This document shows, in pieces, positions 32,405 to 40,872 of a DNA stretch of 64,000 nucleotides. The DNA is taken from the NCBI RefSeq assembly GCF_965223285.1, contig NZ_OZ244997.1:2356001-2420000 (forward strand). The letters run 5' to 3'. This DNA comes from Leptofilum sp965223285 (GTDB taxonomy: Bacteria > Chloroflexota > Anaerolineae > Promineifilales > Promineifilaceae). The translations under genes and the position numbers were made by a program. Positions within the stretch are counted from its first letter, which is position 1; every line of letters begins with the position of its first letter. The notes beneath the pieces were generated by a model, which did not search any database, was not told the DNA's origin, and saw only the letters and a program-made list of their open reading frames with translations.

Positions 32405-33748
32405 ATGAAACATCAAGCACGCGCCATTGTTATTGGCGGCAGTTTGGCTGGGCTGTGGACAGCTCGCGTTTTGGCCGACCACTTTGAGCAAGTGACCGTT
32501 TTAGAGCGAGATGAGCTGCCAACCGGGGTCACTTCGCGGGCTGGCGTGCCCCAAGACAAGCATGTCCACGTGCTGCTAGAGCGCGGCGCACAAATTATGC
32601 TCCAGCTTTTCCCCGGCATTGGCCAGGAGCTTGTGGCGGCCGGGGCTAACCGCATTGATCTCACCGAGAATGCGCGTGCCAAAATTCGCGGCCAATGGCT
32701 GCCCCAGTTCCAAAGCAACATCATTACCTATGCCTGCAGTCGCCTTCTGCTGGAATCCATTTTGCGGAAGCGGGTTGCTGCCTTGCCCAATGTAGAGCTT
32801 TGTGGCGGGGCGCAGGTGCAAGGTTTGGTCACCAACAAGGGCACGGTGGAAGGCGTGCGGGTGCGCTGGAAGGATGGACGGGATGATGGGGTGGAAACGG
32901 CCGCTTTCATCGTAGATGCCAGCGGACGAAGCTCCAAATTACCCGATTGGCTCCGGGATATTGGCTACGACGCCCCCGAAGAAACCGTTATTGATGTGAA
33001 GTTAGGCTACGCTGGCCGCCGCTACAAAATCCCCACCCCCGCCCCCAGTTGGGACACCATGCTCATTGGCGTGGAACCTCCCCACCAAAGCCGCGCCGGA
33101 CTCATCTACAGCGAAGAAAATGGCATCTGGATGGTGATGCTGGCGGGCATCCTGGCCGATTATCCCCCAACCGATGAAGCTGGCTTTCTCGCCTTTGCTA
33201 AAGATATGGAGCCAGAATTTCACGCGGCCATTCAAAATGCCGAGCCAGTCAGCAACATCATCGGCTACCGCCGCACGGAAAACCGGATGCGCCATTACGA
33301 GAAGCTCAACCGCTGGCCCGATGGCCTGGTGGCACTGGGCGATGCGGTTTGCGGCTTCAATCCGGTGTACGGGCAGGGCATGACGGTTTCGGCTATGGCC
33401 GCCGCAGAATTGGGGGAGATGCTGAGCAAAAGCAACGGCCGTTTAACTGGCGTAGCGCAATCCTTCCAAAAGAAGTATCCTAAGATTGTGGAACCCGCCT
33501 GGCTGCTGGCTACCAGCGCCGATTTGGAATGGCTGGGCAATGAAGAGGCGACTTCACTCCCCGAACGATTTGCAGGCTGGTACATGCCCAAAGTCCTAGA
33601 CGCCATTCCAAATGAACAGATTGTCCATAAAACCTTCGTCCAGGTACAAAATTTAATCGCCCCATCCACTGCCTTGTTTGCGCCAAAAATAGCGTGGCGC
33701 GTGATGCGTCACAGCTTACGCAGCAAGCCCGTACAACCTCTGGCCTAA
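32405..33748 (+). CDS. FAD-dependent oxidoreductase
   Basis: A 447-aa flavoprotein with the dinucleotide-binding motif AIVIGGSLAGLWTARVLADHFEQVTVLERDELP at the start (GxGxxG variant GGSLAG). It has a second FAD contact, GLVALGDAVCGFNPVYGQGMTVSAM (the GD motif), and a central SRLLLESILRKRVAALPNVEL. The layout resembles squalene-epoxidase/geranylgeranyl-reductase-like monooxygenases. The ribosome binding site is CAGGGAGATACCAG. There are no membrane helices. Substrate unknown; a lipid or isoprenoid is possible. Confidence 0.9.
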   Translation: MKHQARAIVIGGSLAGLWTARVLADHFEQVTVLERDELPTGVTSRAGVPQDKHVHVLLERGAQIMLQLFPGIGQELVAAGANRIDLTENARAKIRGQWLPQFQSNIITYACSRLLLESILRKRVAALPNVELCGGAQVQGLVTNKGTVEGVRVRWKDGRDDGVETAAFIVDASGRSSKLPDWLRDIGYDAPEETVIDVKLGYAGRRYKIPTPAPSWDTMLIGVEPPHQSRAGLIYSEENGIWMVMLAGILADYPPTDEAGFLAFAKDMEPEFHAAIQNAEPVSNIIGYRRTENRMRHYEKLNRWPDGLVALGDAVCGFNPVYGQGMTVSAMAAAELGEMLSKSNGRLTGVAQSFQKKYPKIVEPAWLLATSADLEWLGNEEATSLPERFAGWYMPKVLDAIPNEQIVHKTFVQVQNLIAPSTALFAPKIAWRVMRHSLRSKPVQPLA

Positions 33749-33778
33749 ACAAAAGCGGTTGAATATTTGGAGGGTAAC

Positions 33779-35167
33779 ATGAACCACTTTCTAGCATTAC
33801 GGCACCAAAAAGTATGGCAGCACTTCTCAATTTATAGAGCGCTTACCCTACTCATTTTATTCCTAATATTTACAATGGGAGCGGTGAGTTGTTCAGACCC
33901 CCAAACGCCAACGCCAGAAAATAATCAGCCATCTTTGAACGAAGCAACGCCTGTACCAAACGATGAAACAGAGGAAGATGCTCAAGAAATCCTTAATGAA
34001 TCTGGCACCGAGAGTAGTGGCACAGAAGCTGAGGAAGAAGCAAACAATCAAAGTTCTGACCCAGAAATCCCGGAAAATGAAAACCCCTTTGCTGGCTTAA
34101 ATCAGGATTGGATTCCAAATTTAGGCAGTTTACGGCCGATTCCAAACGTTCAGATAACAGGTGTGAATGCACCGCTCACTGTTGGGCAAATGGGCGCCTG
34201 GCAAGATGAGGCTCCGGGCAACAAAGTAGCCTATGGTTTCACCCTCACAAACACGAGCGCCGACCATTACATTACCAATGTGCAATATCTGGTTACCTTC
34301 ACCGATGCCGGCGACAATGTTGTCAACGAACACAAAGTTGAGAGTGTGAGAGATTTTTATCCGCTGGAAACAATTAACCTGGGCGAGTCATATTTCCCAG
34401 GCAGCACAACCGCCTACGAACTCGTCAAAATTTCCATCATTTCGGCTGAAGCCATACCCATTTCCGACACGCCACTCTCTCTAGAGTGGCGGTCAAGCTT
34501 TGTCCCTAGCGCAACCGGCATTTGGCTTCTTCAGGAAAGTGCGGAAGAAGACAGTTCATTAGAAGATACCAATGAAGTCCAATTCAGTTTTAATGTCAGC
34601 AACCCCAACGCCAATTTTGTAGCAACAAACAGTACCTTCTCAATTAATATCCTGGATGCAGCTGGCAATATTTTAGGACAGGGTCAAGGAAATATTGGCG
34701 ACATCCAGCCCTTACGGGGCTGGGATTTGAAGGGATCAATATTTGTAGAATCACCTGATCTTATTGCAGAAACTGAGATCGTGATTGAACCGGAGGAATA
34801 CACACCCGTTGATCCCACCACCTTACCTACTCGACTTATTCCAAAAGACCAAGTAAGTTTTACAAACCAAAATGCGAATATTATCTTTCCAGGTCTAATC
34901 GATTTTGAATTTCACCTAACAGAAATAATAACCAATGGTGGCTTTGATTACATTTTTGCAATTGCCTACGATAGTGATGGCAATGCTATTGGCGGCGGCA
35001 CCGATGAATTACTAAGCACTCACTTGAATTCCACAGCCCAATCAGTTTATATGCCAATTCGCGCTTCTGGCTTGCCTGATACGATAGAACTTTATTTCTC
35101 TTACGATTTTATTGATGATGACCCTGGGAGAGGTGGTGGTGGCAGTCACCCAGGTAGAGACATTTGA
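33779..35167 (+). CDS. Large lipoprotein, function unknown
   Basis: A 462-aa protein. The start ATG at 33779 follows GGAGGGTAAC. The signal peptide ends in a lipobox-like MGAVSCSD, followed by about 80 acidic and Pro/Thr/Glu-rich residues. Two beta-rich modules then follow, each with PNVQITGVNAPL or ATGIWLL-type starts and KVAYGFTLTNTSADHYITNVQYLVTF and EVQFSFNVSNPNANFVATNSTF strands. These resemble FxLYD/DUF3426-like modules that handle secondary-structure-rich exported proteins. The tail is Gly/Asp-rich (DDDPGRGGGGSHPGRD). It ends 20 bp before the convergent end of the first SARP gene. Confidence 0.65.
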   Translation: MNHFLALRHQKVWQHFSIYRALTLLILFLIFTMGAVSCSDPQTPTPENNQPSLNEATPVPNDETEEDAQEILNESGTESSGTEAEEEANNQSSDPEIPENENPFAGLNQDWIPNLGSLRPIPNVQITGVNAPLTVGQMGAWQDEAPGNKVAYGFTLTNTSADHYITNVQYLVTFTDAGDNVVNEHKVESVRDFYPLETINLGESYFPGSTTAYELVKISIISAEAIPISDTPLSLEWRSSFVPSATGIWLLQESAEEDSSLEDTNEVQFSFNVSNPNANFVATNSTFSINILDAAGNILGQGQGNIGDIQPLRGWDLKGSIFVESPDLIAETEIVIEPEEYTPVDPTTLPTRLIPKDQVSFTNQNANIIFPGLIDFEFHLTEIITNGGFDYIFAIAYDSDGNAIGGGTDELLSTHLNSTAQSVYMPIRASGLPDTIELYFSYDFIDDDPGRGGGGSHPGRDI

Positions 35168-35187
35168 GCAACGGGAAGTTTGGCAGG

Positions 35188-38100
35188 TTAATTGTTGAGG
35201 CGTTTTTCCATTTGCTGCAACAAGTTGGCATTATTTAAAAATTGGGCAATTTGGTGAGCCTCTTCCCAAGCTTCACGTCCTTTCTCTGGCTGGTCAAGTC
35301 TCTGATAAATATCACCGAGTTGACGCATAGCATACCCATATCCTAGTCGATCCTGCACCTCCCGATAAATCTGGAGCGTTTGTTGGGTCAATGGCATCGC
35401 TTTGTTTGGTTCTCCGCAAAGCACATGGTTGAGGCTTATTTCGTGCAACACCATTGCTTCATAGCGTTTATTACCTAATCTGCGAAATATGTTGAGGCAA
35501 TCAGCGGCAATTTCTGCTGCCCGTGCATAATTTTCAGTCAGGCTGTTTACAACAATTAACTGAAAGATGGCAAATCCCTTTTCCGCTGGATTGTTCATGC
35601 TTTCGCTTAGGGCAACGCCTTGTTTAGCATATACTTCTGCACGGTCTAGATCACCGTCGCGCAGGCTAATATTTGAGAGCAGCCGACACAGCTTGATTTG
35701 AATAGATTCGTTTTCAACATTTTGCAGCATTTTCATCGCTTCATGTGCGGTTTTCTTTGATAGTTCCGTGTCGCTTTCAGTATTGAAATAAACATCAGCC
35801 AAAAGGTAAGTCGCAGCGGCTTCTGCTTCAAGATCGGCAAGCTGCTGATAAATGCTGATACTGTGTTTTAGTACTTCCTTTGCGCTTTTAAACTCCGATT
35901 GCTCGAATAAGATCATGCCTTGAAAGTATTTGGTTTTGGCAATAGCTTGATCATCTTCTTGCTGATAAAAGGTTTGCACGGCCGTTTCCAGCCATTCCCA
36001 AGCCGCATCATAATTACTTTGCTCAATGGCCACTTCGGCCCAGTTGAGCAGCGTGTGGGCTAAATCTTCGTCGGAGTCTAATTTCTTTGCGGCCGTTTCT
36101 GCCAAAGCGTACGCGGTGTTTGCGTCGTGGTAACGGCCGTATCTGAACCAACTCGTCCCCAACGCCTGGGTTAAATCCAGGACCAGCCGCCAGATGCGCT
36201 CATCGTGCGCCACCTGCACCGCCGCCAGCAAATTCTCCCACTCTGGATCAAGTGCCTCGAAATTTTCTTGATTCTCTTGAGCATATTTGAGGAAGTAACG
36301 CACCATCCGCTCGTTGGCCACGTCGTTGTCGCCCAGCTTTTCGGCGGCAAAGTCAGCCAGCAGGGGATGCTGCCTGTAGCGCGTCTCGCCCACCTCTTGC
36401 ACCAGCGAGAGCGTGGTGAGCGTGTACAAATCATCTTCAGCCAGGTAGATGTTCCAGTCGGCGACGGCAGCGAGGGCTTGGGCGGTGAACGGCCGTCCCG
36501 CAAACACGGCAATCTTGGTAAAAAATAGCTGCAGATTTTCGTCGAGAGCATCCCAGCTCACCTCAAACGAAGCCCGCACGGCCGAATCGCTGATCGCCAG
36601 ACCGAGCCGCTGCTGCTCATCCTGCAGTCGCTGAGCCATTGCCGCTAGCGTCATCCGGGCGCGGGATTTGAGCCGCTGGGCGGCAATCTCTACCGCCAGC
36701 GGCAGATGATGCAGCAAGTTGCCAATTTGTTCCGCAGCGGCCGCTTCTTCCGGGCTGGCCTGAACCCGCTGCTCGCCCAAAATCTCGGTGAGCAAGGCAC
36801 GGCTGCTTTCTGCCGACAGCTCTGGCACGAGGTAGGCGTGGGCGTTGAGCGCGGCGGCGATGTCCAGATTGCGGGTGGTCAGCAACACCGCCCCGCGTGT
36901 CCCGTGCAGCAGCAGCGGACGGGCTTCGGCGGCGTCATCTACGTCATCTAGCAATAGCAGGGTTTGTTTGTCTACCAGCAGGCTCCGCACGGCCGTTTCT
37001 CGACTCGCCAAATCCGTTAATCCACTAAAATTATGGTCGTAGGCGCGACCCCACAGCTCCAAAATGTTGCTGGAGTCGCTGCTGTGCGTGTTGGCCCACA
37101 GCACGCCATCGGCAAAGTGGGGGCGCAGCTGGTGGGCAACGGCCGTTGCCAGCGACGTTTTGCCAATGCCCCCCATCCCCACCAAAGCCACCACCTGCTC
37201 CTGTCGCAGCAAATCGGCCATTTCCGCCAGCACCCCCTCACGTCCCACAAAGTGCGGCGGCGCATTGGGTGCCTGAAACGGGCCAGCGGGCGCAGCGGAT
37301 TGTGGTGCAGGCGGTACGGGCTGCGGCGGGGGCGTGTTCAAAATAATCTCGTCTGCAGTGCCAGCCTGTACGCCCTGCAAAATCGCCTCTAACGCCGCCC
37401 CAACCAAGCGAACCGAAGCCATGCGCTCGTTTTTATCTTTTCGCAGCATCTGATCTAGCAACTTGGTGAGGGCGGGCGGCAAATCGTGGCGGATGGTGCC
37501 AATGTCGGGGACAGGTTCTTGCAGGATGGCCATGAGGGTAGCGGCAGAGGTGGGTTTGGCAAACGGCCGTTCCCCCGCCAGCATCTCATACAGCAGCAAA
37601 CCAAACGCCCAAATATCGGCGCGTTCGTCCAGCGGTTCCCCCTGGCAGGCTTCGGGGCTGAGGTAAGCCACCGTCCCCAGCACCGCCCCATGCTGTGTTA
37701 GGGTGGACTCTTCGCCTAGGCGGGCAATGCCAAAATCTGTTAGCTTGGGACGGCCGTTTGCATCCAGCAAAACGTTGGCCGGCTTAATGTCCCGGTGCAA
37801 AATGTTCAAACGATGGGCGCGGATCAGCGCGTCGCTTAAATCCAGAGCAATTGAAAGCACCCGGGGCAGCGGCGGCTGGGGTTGAGTGCCCAGAAAATCG
37901 AGCAAGTCCCCCCCTTCGATGAGTTCCATCACCAAATAATGGTGTCCCTCTTTCTCATCGGTGGCTAGCAACTGCACAATGTTAGGATGAGACAACTGGC
38001 GCAGTGCCTCCCCTTCCCGCCGGAACCGCTCAACAAGCTGCGGATCGTTCGCCACGCGGCTGCGATCCAGCATTTTGATGGCGACGGGCTGCCCCGTCAG

Positions 38101-38985
38101 GCTGTCACGCCCGCGATAGACCGTGCCCATCGCCCCCTGCCCAATTTGTTCGCCCAACTCATACTTCCCGGCGATGAGGTCAGCCTCGTCTTTGCCAAAC
38201 GCCCCTGCCTCGATTTGCGCCGCCAGATTGACCGTCTCCCGCTCTGGCGGTGCGCCTAGCTCCTCGTCCAGCACCTGCTGGCACAGTTCAAACTGCGCCA
38301 ACGCCGCGCTGCGATCCCCAGCCAGTGCCAAAGCCCGCATCTGTTGGCGGTGGGCAGATTCCCGCCACGGTTCCAACTGCAGTTGGCGGCGGGCGGTGGC
38401 CTGCGCGGCTACAAAGTCCGCTTGGGTCATTTGCCGCTCGGTCAAATCATCGAGGGCGGTGAGAGCCAGACGGTGCAGCCGCTCCCGCTCCTGGCGCAGC
38501 CAGCTTTCAAATTCCAGGCTGTCGCAGGTAAAGCCGGGGAGGAGTTCGCCTGTGTAATGGCCGACGGCCGTTGCCAACTCCCCACGCGCCAAATCTGCCA
38601 AAAACGATTGCACATCTAAAACATAATCACTGTCAGGGTTCCACTGAATATTTTGGCGGCTCACCAGCAAGTAGGGTTTTTTTGCCACAGAGAGCACAGA
38701 GTTTTGAGAGGATAAACCCTCTTTTTTCTCTGTGTCCTCTGTGGCTTCTATGTCAAAAAGTTGGCGCAGTTGGTAGAGGGTTTGGCGCAGGTTTTTCTTG
38801 GCGGTGCTGTCTGGTACGTCTGGCCAAAAGAGGGTGGCCAGAAGTTCGCGGGGGAACGGCCGTTCTGCCTGCATCATCAGATAAATGAGCAAACCTTGCG
38901 TGTTCACCGAGCGAAAATTGGTCAGAGGTTTTCCGTCCAATTTCACCTGAAATGTGCCAAAAAAGGAGACTTCTAGCAGGGACAT
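35188..38985 (-). CDS. SARP-type regulator fused to Ser/Thr kinase, NB-ARC ATPase and TPR
   Basis: A 1265-aa protein. Order: winged-helix DNA-binding and bacterial transcriptional activation (BTAD) domains (about 1-255, SLLEVSFFGTFQVKLDGKPL, LLATLFWPDVPDSTAKKNLRQTLYQLRQ), then a Hanks-type kinase (about 271-540). Kinase marks are GQGAMGTVYRG, VAIKMLD, HRDIKPANVLLD and DFGIARLGEE, so it looks active. NB-ARC begins at about 585 (P-loop GMGGIGKTS at about 600, LLLLDDVDD). TPR-like helices run from about 900 to the end. In Streptomyces, AfsR (BTAD-NB-ARC-TPR) is phosphorylated by the separate kinase AfsK; here both are in one chain. About 22 codons (38682-38747) come from a CACAGAG repeat. The start at 38985 is chosen because the BTAD similarity begins there. 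Confidence 0.92.
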   Translation of the reverse strand: MSLLEVSFFGTFQVKLDGKPLTNFRSVNTQGLLIYLMMQAERPFPRELLATLFWPDVPDSTAKKNLRQTLYQLRQLFDIEATEDTEKKEGLSSQNSVLSVAKKPYLLVSRQNIQWNPDSDYVLDVQSFLADLARGELATAVGHYTGELLPGFTCDSLEFESWLRQERERLHRLALTALDDLTERQMTQADFVAAQATARRQLQLEPWRESAHRQQMRALALAGDRSAALAQFELCQQVLDEELGAPPERETVNLAAQIEAGAFGKDEADLIAGKYELGEQIGQGAMGTVYRGRDSLTGQPVAIKMLDRSRVANDPQLVERFRREGEALRQLSHPNIVQLLATDEKEGHHYLVMELIEGGDLLDFLGTQPQPPLPRVLSIALDLSDALIRAHRLNILHRDIKPANVLLDANGRPKLTDFGIARLGEESTLTQHGAVLGTVAYLSPEACQGEPLDERADIWAFGLLLYEMLAGERPFAKPTSAATLMAILQEPVPDIGTIRHDLPPALTKLLDQMLRKDKNERMASVRLVGAALEAILQGVQAGTADEIILNTPPPQPVPPAPQSAAPAGPFQAPNAPPHFVGREGVLAEMADLLRQEQVVALVGMGGIGKTSLATAVAHQLRPHFADGVLWANTHSSDSSNILELWGRAYDHNFSGLTDLASRETAVRSLLVDKQTLLLLDDVDDAAEARPLLLHGTRGAVLLTTRNLDIAAALNAHAYLVPELSAESSRALLTEILGEQRVQASPEEAAAAEQIGNLLHHLPLAVEIAAQRLKSRARMTLAAMAQRLQDEQQRLGLAISDSAVRASFEVSWDALDENLQLFFTKIAVFAGRPFTAQALAAVADWNIYLAEDDLYTLTTLSLVQEVGETRYRQHPLLADFAAEKLGDNDVANERMVRYFLKYAQENQENFEALDPEWENLLAAVQVAHDERIWRLVLDLTQALGTSWFRYGRYHDANTAYALAETAAKKLDSDEDLAHTLLNWAEVAIEQSNYDAAWEWLETAVQTFYQQEDDQAIAKTKYFQGMILFEQSEFKSAKEVLKHSISIYQQLADLEAEAAATYLLADVYFNTESDTELSKKTAHEAMKMLQNVENESIQIKLCRLLSNISLRDGDLDRAEVYAKQGVALSESMNNPAEKGFAIFQLIVVNSLTENYARAAEIAADCLNIFRRLGNKRYEAMVLHEISLNHVLCGEPNKAMPLTQQTLQIYREVQDRLGYGYAMRQLGDIYQRLDQPEKGREAWEEAHQIAQFLNNANLLQQMEKRLNN
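38682..38747. repeat. CACAGAG-word repeat inside the SARP-kinase gene
   Basis: TTTTTGCCACAGAGAGCACAGAG at the left and TCTCTGTGTCCTCTGTGGCTTC at the right, 66 bp and in frame. It encodes EATEDTEKKEGLSSQNSV (minus strand) within the winged-helix/BTAD linker. It is very similar to the intergenic copies at 9187-9360 and 44766-44836. Confidence 0.78.
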
Positions 38986-39025
38986 GAGCCATTTTACGCA
39001 AAGCGGCCGTTTTTGACGATACCTG

Positions 39026-39057
39026 TTCACATTTTGCTGACGGCCGTTGCCTAAACT
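39026..39057 (+). promoter_or_regulatory. SARP-type promoter element 3
   Basis: TTCACA (39026-39031), TTTTG, CTGACG (39037-39042), nine bases GCCGTTGCC, then TAAACT (39052-39057). It lies in the divergent gap between the SARP-kinase gene and the phosphoesterase gene, 80 bp before the latter's start. It could also affect the regulator's own expression. Confidence 0.7.
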
Positions 39058-39136
39058 GATGCTGGAACTTCAATAAAGTTCTCGTTTATCAATTTATCCA
39101 GTAAAGGTTTATCAGTTGTAAGTTTGGAGGAATCTC

Positions 39137-40327
39137 ATGTTGAAACGTATTTGGAATGCAATTAAAGTCACCTGGCAAGAAGGATCATTAAAAGCGGGCT
39201 GGCACGCCTTTTTGGAAGCCAACATCCTTGCTGGATTGGATAAAGCCTATGCAAACAAAGCGTGTCTAGCGGAGCTGCCAACCATCGACCTGGATGCTGC
39301 CCACCCAAAATACATTATTTTTTCAGACCAACATCGCGGCGGGCGAAACGGGGCAGACGATTTTCAAGCCTCAGAGCGGGCTTACAATGCTGCGCTCGCC
39401 TACTACTTTGAGATGGGCTACCACCTCATTACCCTGGGCGATGTTGAAGAGTTATGGGAAGAACGGCCGTCCAAAGTGCTGTACAATTACGAACATTCCC
39501 TGAAATTAGAGGCGCAATTTCACCAAGACGGCCGTTATCATCGCGTCTTTGGCAACCATGACGACATCTGGAAATACGGCCGTCTCGTCAACTACTACTT
39601 GCAGAAAAACTTTGGAGACAAACCACTGACCGTCTTTGAAAGCCTCAAAATCCCAGTGCAAAAAGATGGACAGGCAGTGGGCGAATTTTATTTGGCACAT
39701 GGTCACCAAGGTTCCATCGAGAGCGACTACCTGACGCACCTTTCTCGTTTGTTCGTGCGCTATTTTTGGCGATACTTCCAACAAATCACCAAAAAACGGC
39801 TCAACACCCCGGCTACCAATTGGCAAAAGCGCCAATTAACCAATATCGCCATGTACAACTGGGCTGCCGAGCAAGAAAGTTTGGTACTCGTCACGGGGCA
39901 CACTCATTACCCGGTCTTTGAATCCAAAACGCATGAGGCACAGCTGGTAGAGGCGTTGGCCAATGCTGTTGAGCCAGCTAAAAGAGCCGCCCTTGCTGCC
40001 GAGCTGGAATGGGTGCGGGCACAAGGCAATCAGCCCACCCACGCCGATGAAGCCTACCCGGAAACTGAAAAATCATGCTACTTCAACAGCGGCTGTTGCA
40101 GCTTCTCTGATGGCAAAATTACAGGGCTGGAGATTGCTGACGGCCGTATCCGCCTGGTGCGTTGGCCAGATGATACGGGCGAACCAAACGTCAAAGAGTT
40201 AACATCCGCACCGCTAGACAAGGTATTTGCCACGGTGAACCCGAATTTCACTGTGGAAAAATCAGCCAGTGTGCCAAGCGTGGCCGCTCCCGTCGCCAAC
40301 GGCCACAAGCACGGTGTGGCTGCCTAG
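39137..40327 (+). CDS. Metallophosphoesterase, cytosolic
   Basis: A 396-aa calcineurin-like phosphoesterase without a signal or membrane segment. Metal-binding motifs: KYIIFSDQHRGG (DxH), ITLGDVEELWEE (GD), VFGNHDDIW (GNHD), LAHGHQGSIESD and VLVTGHTHYPVFES (GHTH). The family cleaves phosphomonoesters or diesters; the substrate here is unknown. The ribosome binding site is GGAGGAATCTC. It is preceded by SARP-type element 3 and so is a probable target of the neighbouring regulator. One could guess that it turns over a phosphate signal, which is speculation. Confidence 0.92.
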   Translation: MLKRIWNAIKVTWQEGSLKAGWHAFLEANILAGLDKAYANKACLAELPTIDLDAAHPKYIIFSDQHRGGRNGADDFQASERAYNAALAYYFEMGYHLITLGDVEELWEERPSKVLYNYEHSLKLEAQFHQDGRYHRVFGNHDDIWKYGRLVNYYLQKNFGDKPLTVFESLKIPVQKDGQAVGEFYLAHGHQGSIESDYLTHLSRLFVRYFWRYFQQITKKRLNTPATNWQKRQLTNIAMYNWAAEQESLVLVTGHTHYPVFESKTHEAQLVEALANAVEPAKRAALAAELEWVRAQGNQPTHADEAYPETEKSCYFNSGCCSFSDGKITGLEIADGRIRLVRWPDDTGEPNVKELTSAPLDKVFATVNPNFTVEKSASVPSVAAPVANGHKHGVAA

Positions 40328-40370
40328 CCAAAACTGTTTTACACCCTCAACTTTGAGGCCATAATTGCCT

Positions 40371-40402
40371 AAGAGTACCGCCCCAAACGGTACTCTTTTT
40401 TT
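40371..40402 (+). terminator. Rho-independent terminator of the phosphoesterase gene
   Basis: AAGAGTACCG, CCCCAAA, CGGTACTCTT, then a run of T to TTGTC. It ends the previous unit just before the peptide promoter. Confidence 0.9.
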
Positions 40403-40427
40403 GTCTTACCTTCCCCCCAAAATTCCG

Positions 40428-40492
40428 CTGACGATCTGCTGACGCAACCCCAAAAATTTGCTGACGAACTGAAGACGGCCGTTCGCTATCCT
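40428..40492 (+). promoter_or_regulatory. SARP-type promoter element 4 (multiple repeats)
   Basis: Hexamers CTGACG at 40428, 40439 and 40461 and AAGACG at 40472. All spacings are 11 or 22 bp, so all lie on the same face of the helix. After nine bases (GCCGTTCGC) comes TATCCT (40487-40492). It is the strongest-looking element of the five and lies 199 bp before the 39-aa peptide gene. Confidence 0.75.
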
Positions 40493-40504
40493 GCAATCAC
40501 TTAA

Positions 40505-40612
40505 GCAAATCACACGAAGTTTTTAGAAATAAGCAAACCATTTTGAATGTGATTTGCCAAGGTAAAAGCGGAAAACAACTCTGAAATTATCAGGAACTTA
40601 TCCGCTTTTACC
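40505..40612 (+). other. Structured 5' leader with two consecutive hairpins
   Basis: Hairpin 1: GCAAATCACA (40505-40514) pairs with TGTGATTTGC (40548-40557), 10 bp perfect. Hairpin 2: GGTAAAAGCGGA (40561-40572) pairs with TCCGCTTTTACC (40601-40612), 12 bp perfect. Neither is followed by a T run. Together they form a structured leader in the mRNA of the 39-aa peptide. It could stabilise the message, hide the ribosome binding site or be a separate small RNA. Confidence 0.6.
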
Positions 40613-40691
40613 CAGCAAAGGGACACCCGGCCGGAACACCCAATGCCCCACAACTTGTATCGGATCAAATAGTTCGTAAAGGAGATTAAAA

Positions 40692-40811
40692 ATGTATAGT
40701 TTAATGATTTCGGGTGTTCTATTCTTATCGCAGATCGTTCAGTTTAAACCAGTGATCAGCATCATTTTAGGAACTTGCAACGGTGGCGGTGGTGACCACT
40801 GCGGCGGCTAA
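40692..40811 (+). CDS. Small peptide, 39 aa, with C-terminal C-x7-C-G-G
   Basis: Not recognised. The ATG at 40692 is preceded by AAAGGAGATTAAAA, an ideal ribosome binding site. A hydrophobic N-terminal half (MYSLMISGVLFLSQIVQF, then KPVISIILG) is followed by TCNGGGGDHCGG. The cysteines are seven residues apart and the second is followed only by Gly-Gly, the same layout as the 46-aa peptide at 2481-2621. The unit has its own SARP-type promoter, a structured leader and a terminator. Possible roles are an exported signal, a bacteriocin-like peptide, or an afsS-like small regulator. No peptidase, lanthipeptide or radical-SAM gene lies nearby. Confidence 0.65.
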   Translation: MYSLMISGVLFLSQIVQFKPVISIILGTCNGGGGDHCGG

Positions 40812-40834
40812 ACCAACTCTTTTGGATGCAATGT

Positions 40835-40869
40835 ATGGGTGTGGCTTTTTGAGCCACACCCATTTTTAT
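40835..40869 (+). terminator. Rho-independent terminator of the 39-aa peptide gene
   Basis: ATGGGTGTGGC, loop TTTTTGA, GCCACACCCAT, then TTTTATTT. The strong 11-bp stem closes the peptide transcription unit right before the convergent end of the second SARP gene. Confidence 0.92.
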
Positions 40870-40872
40870 TTC

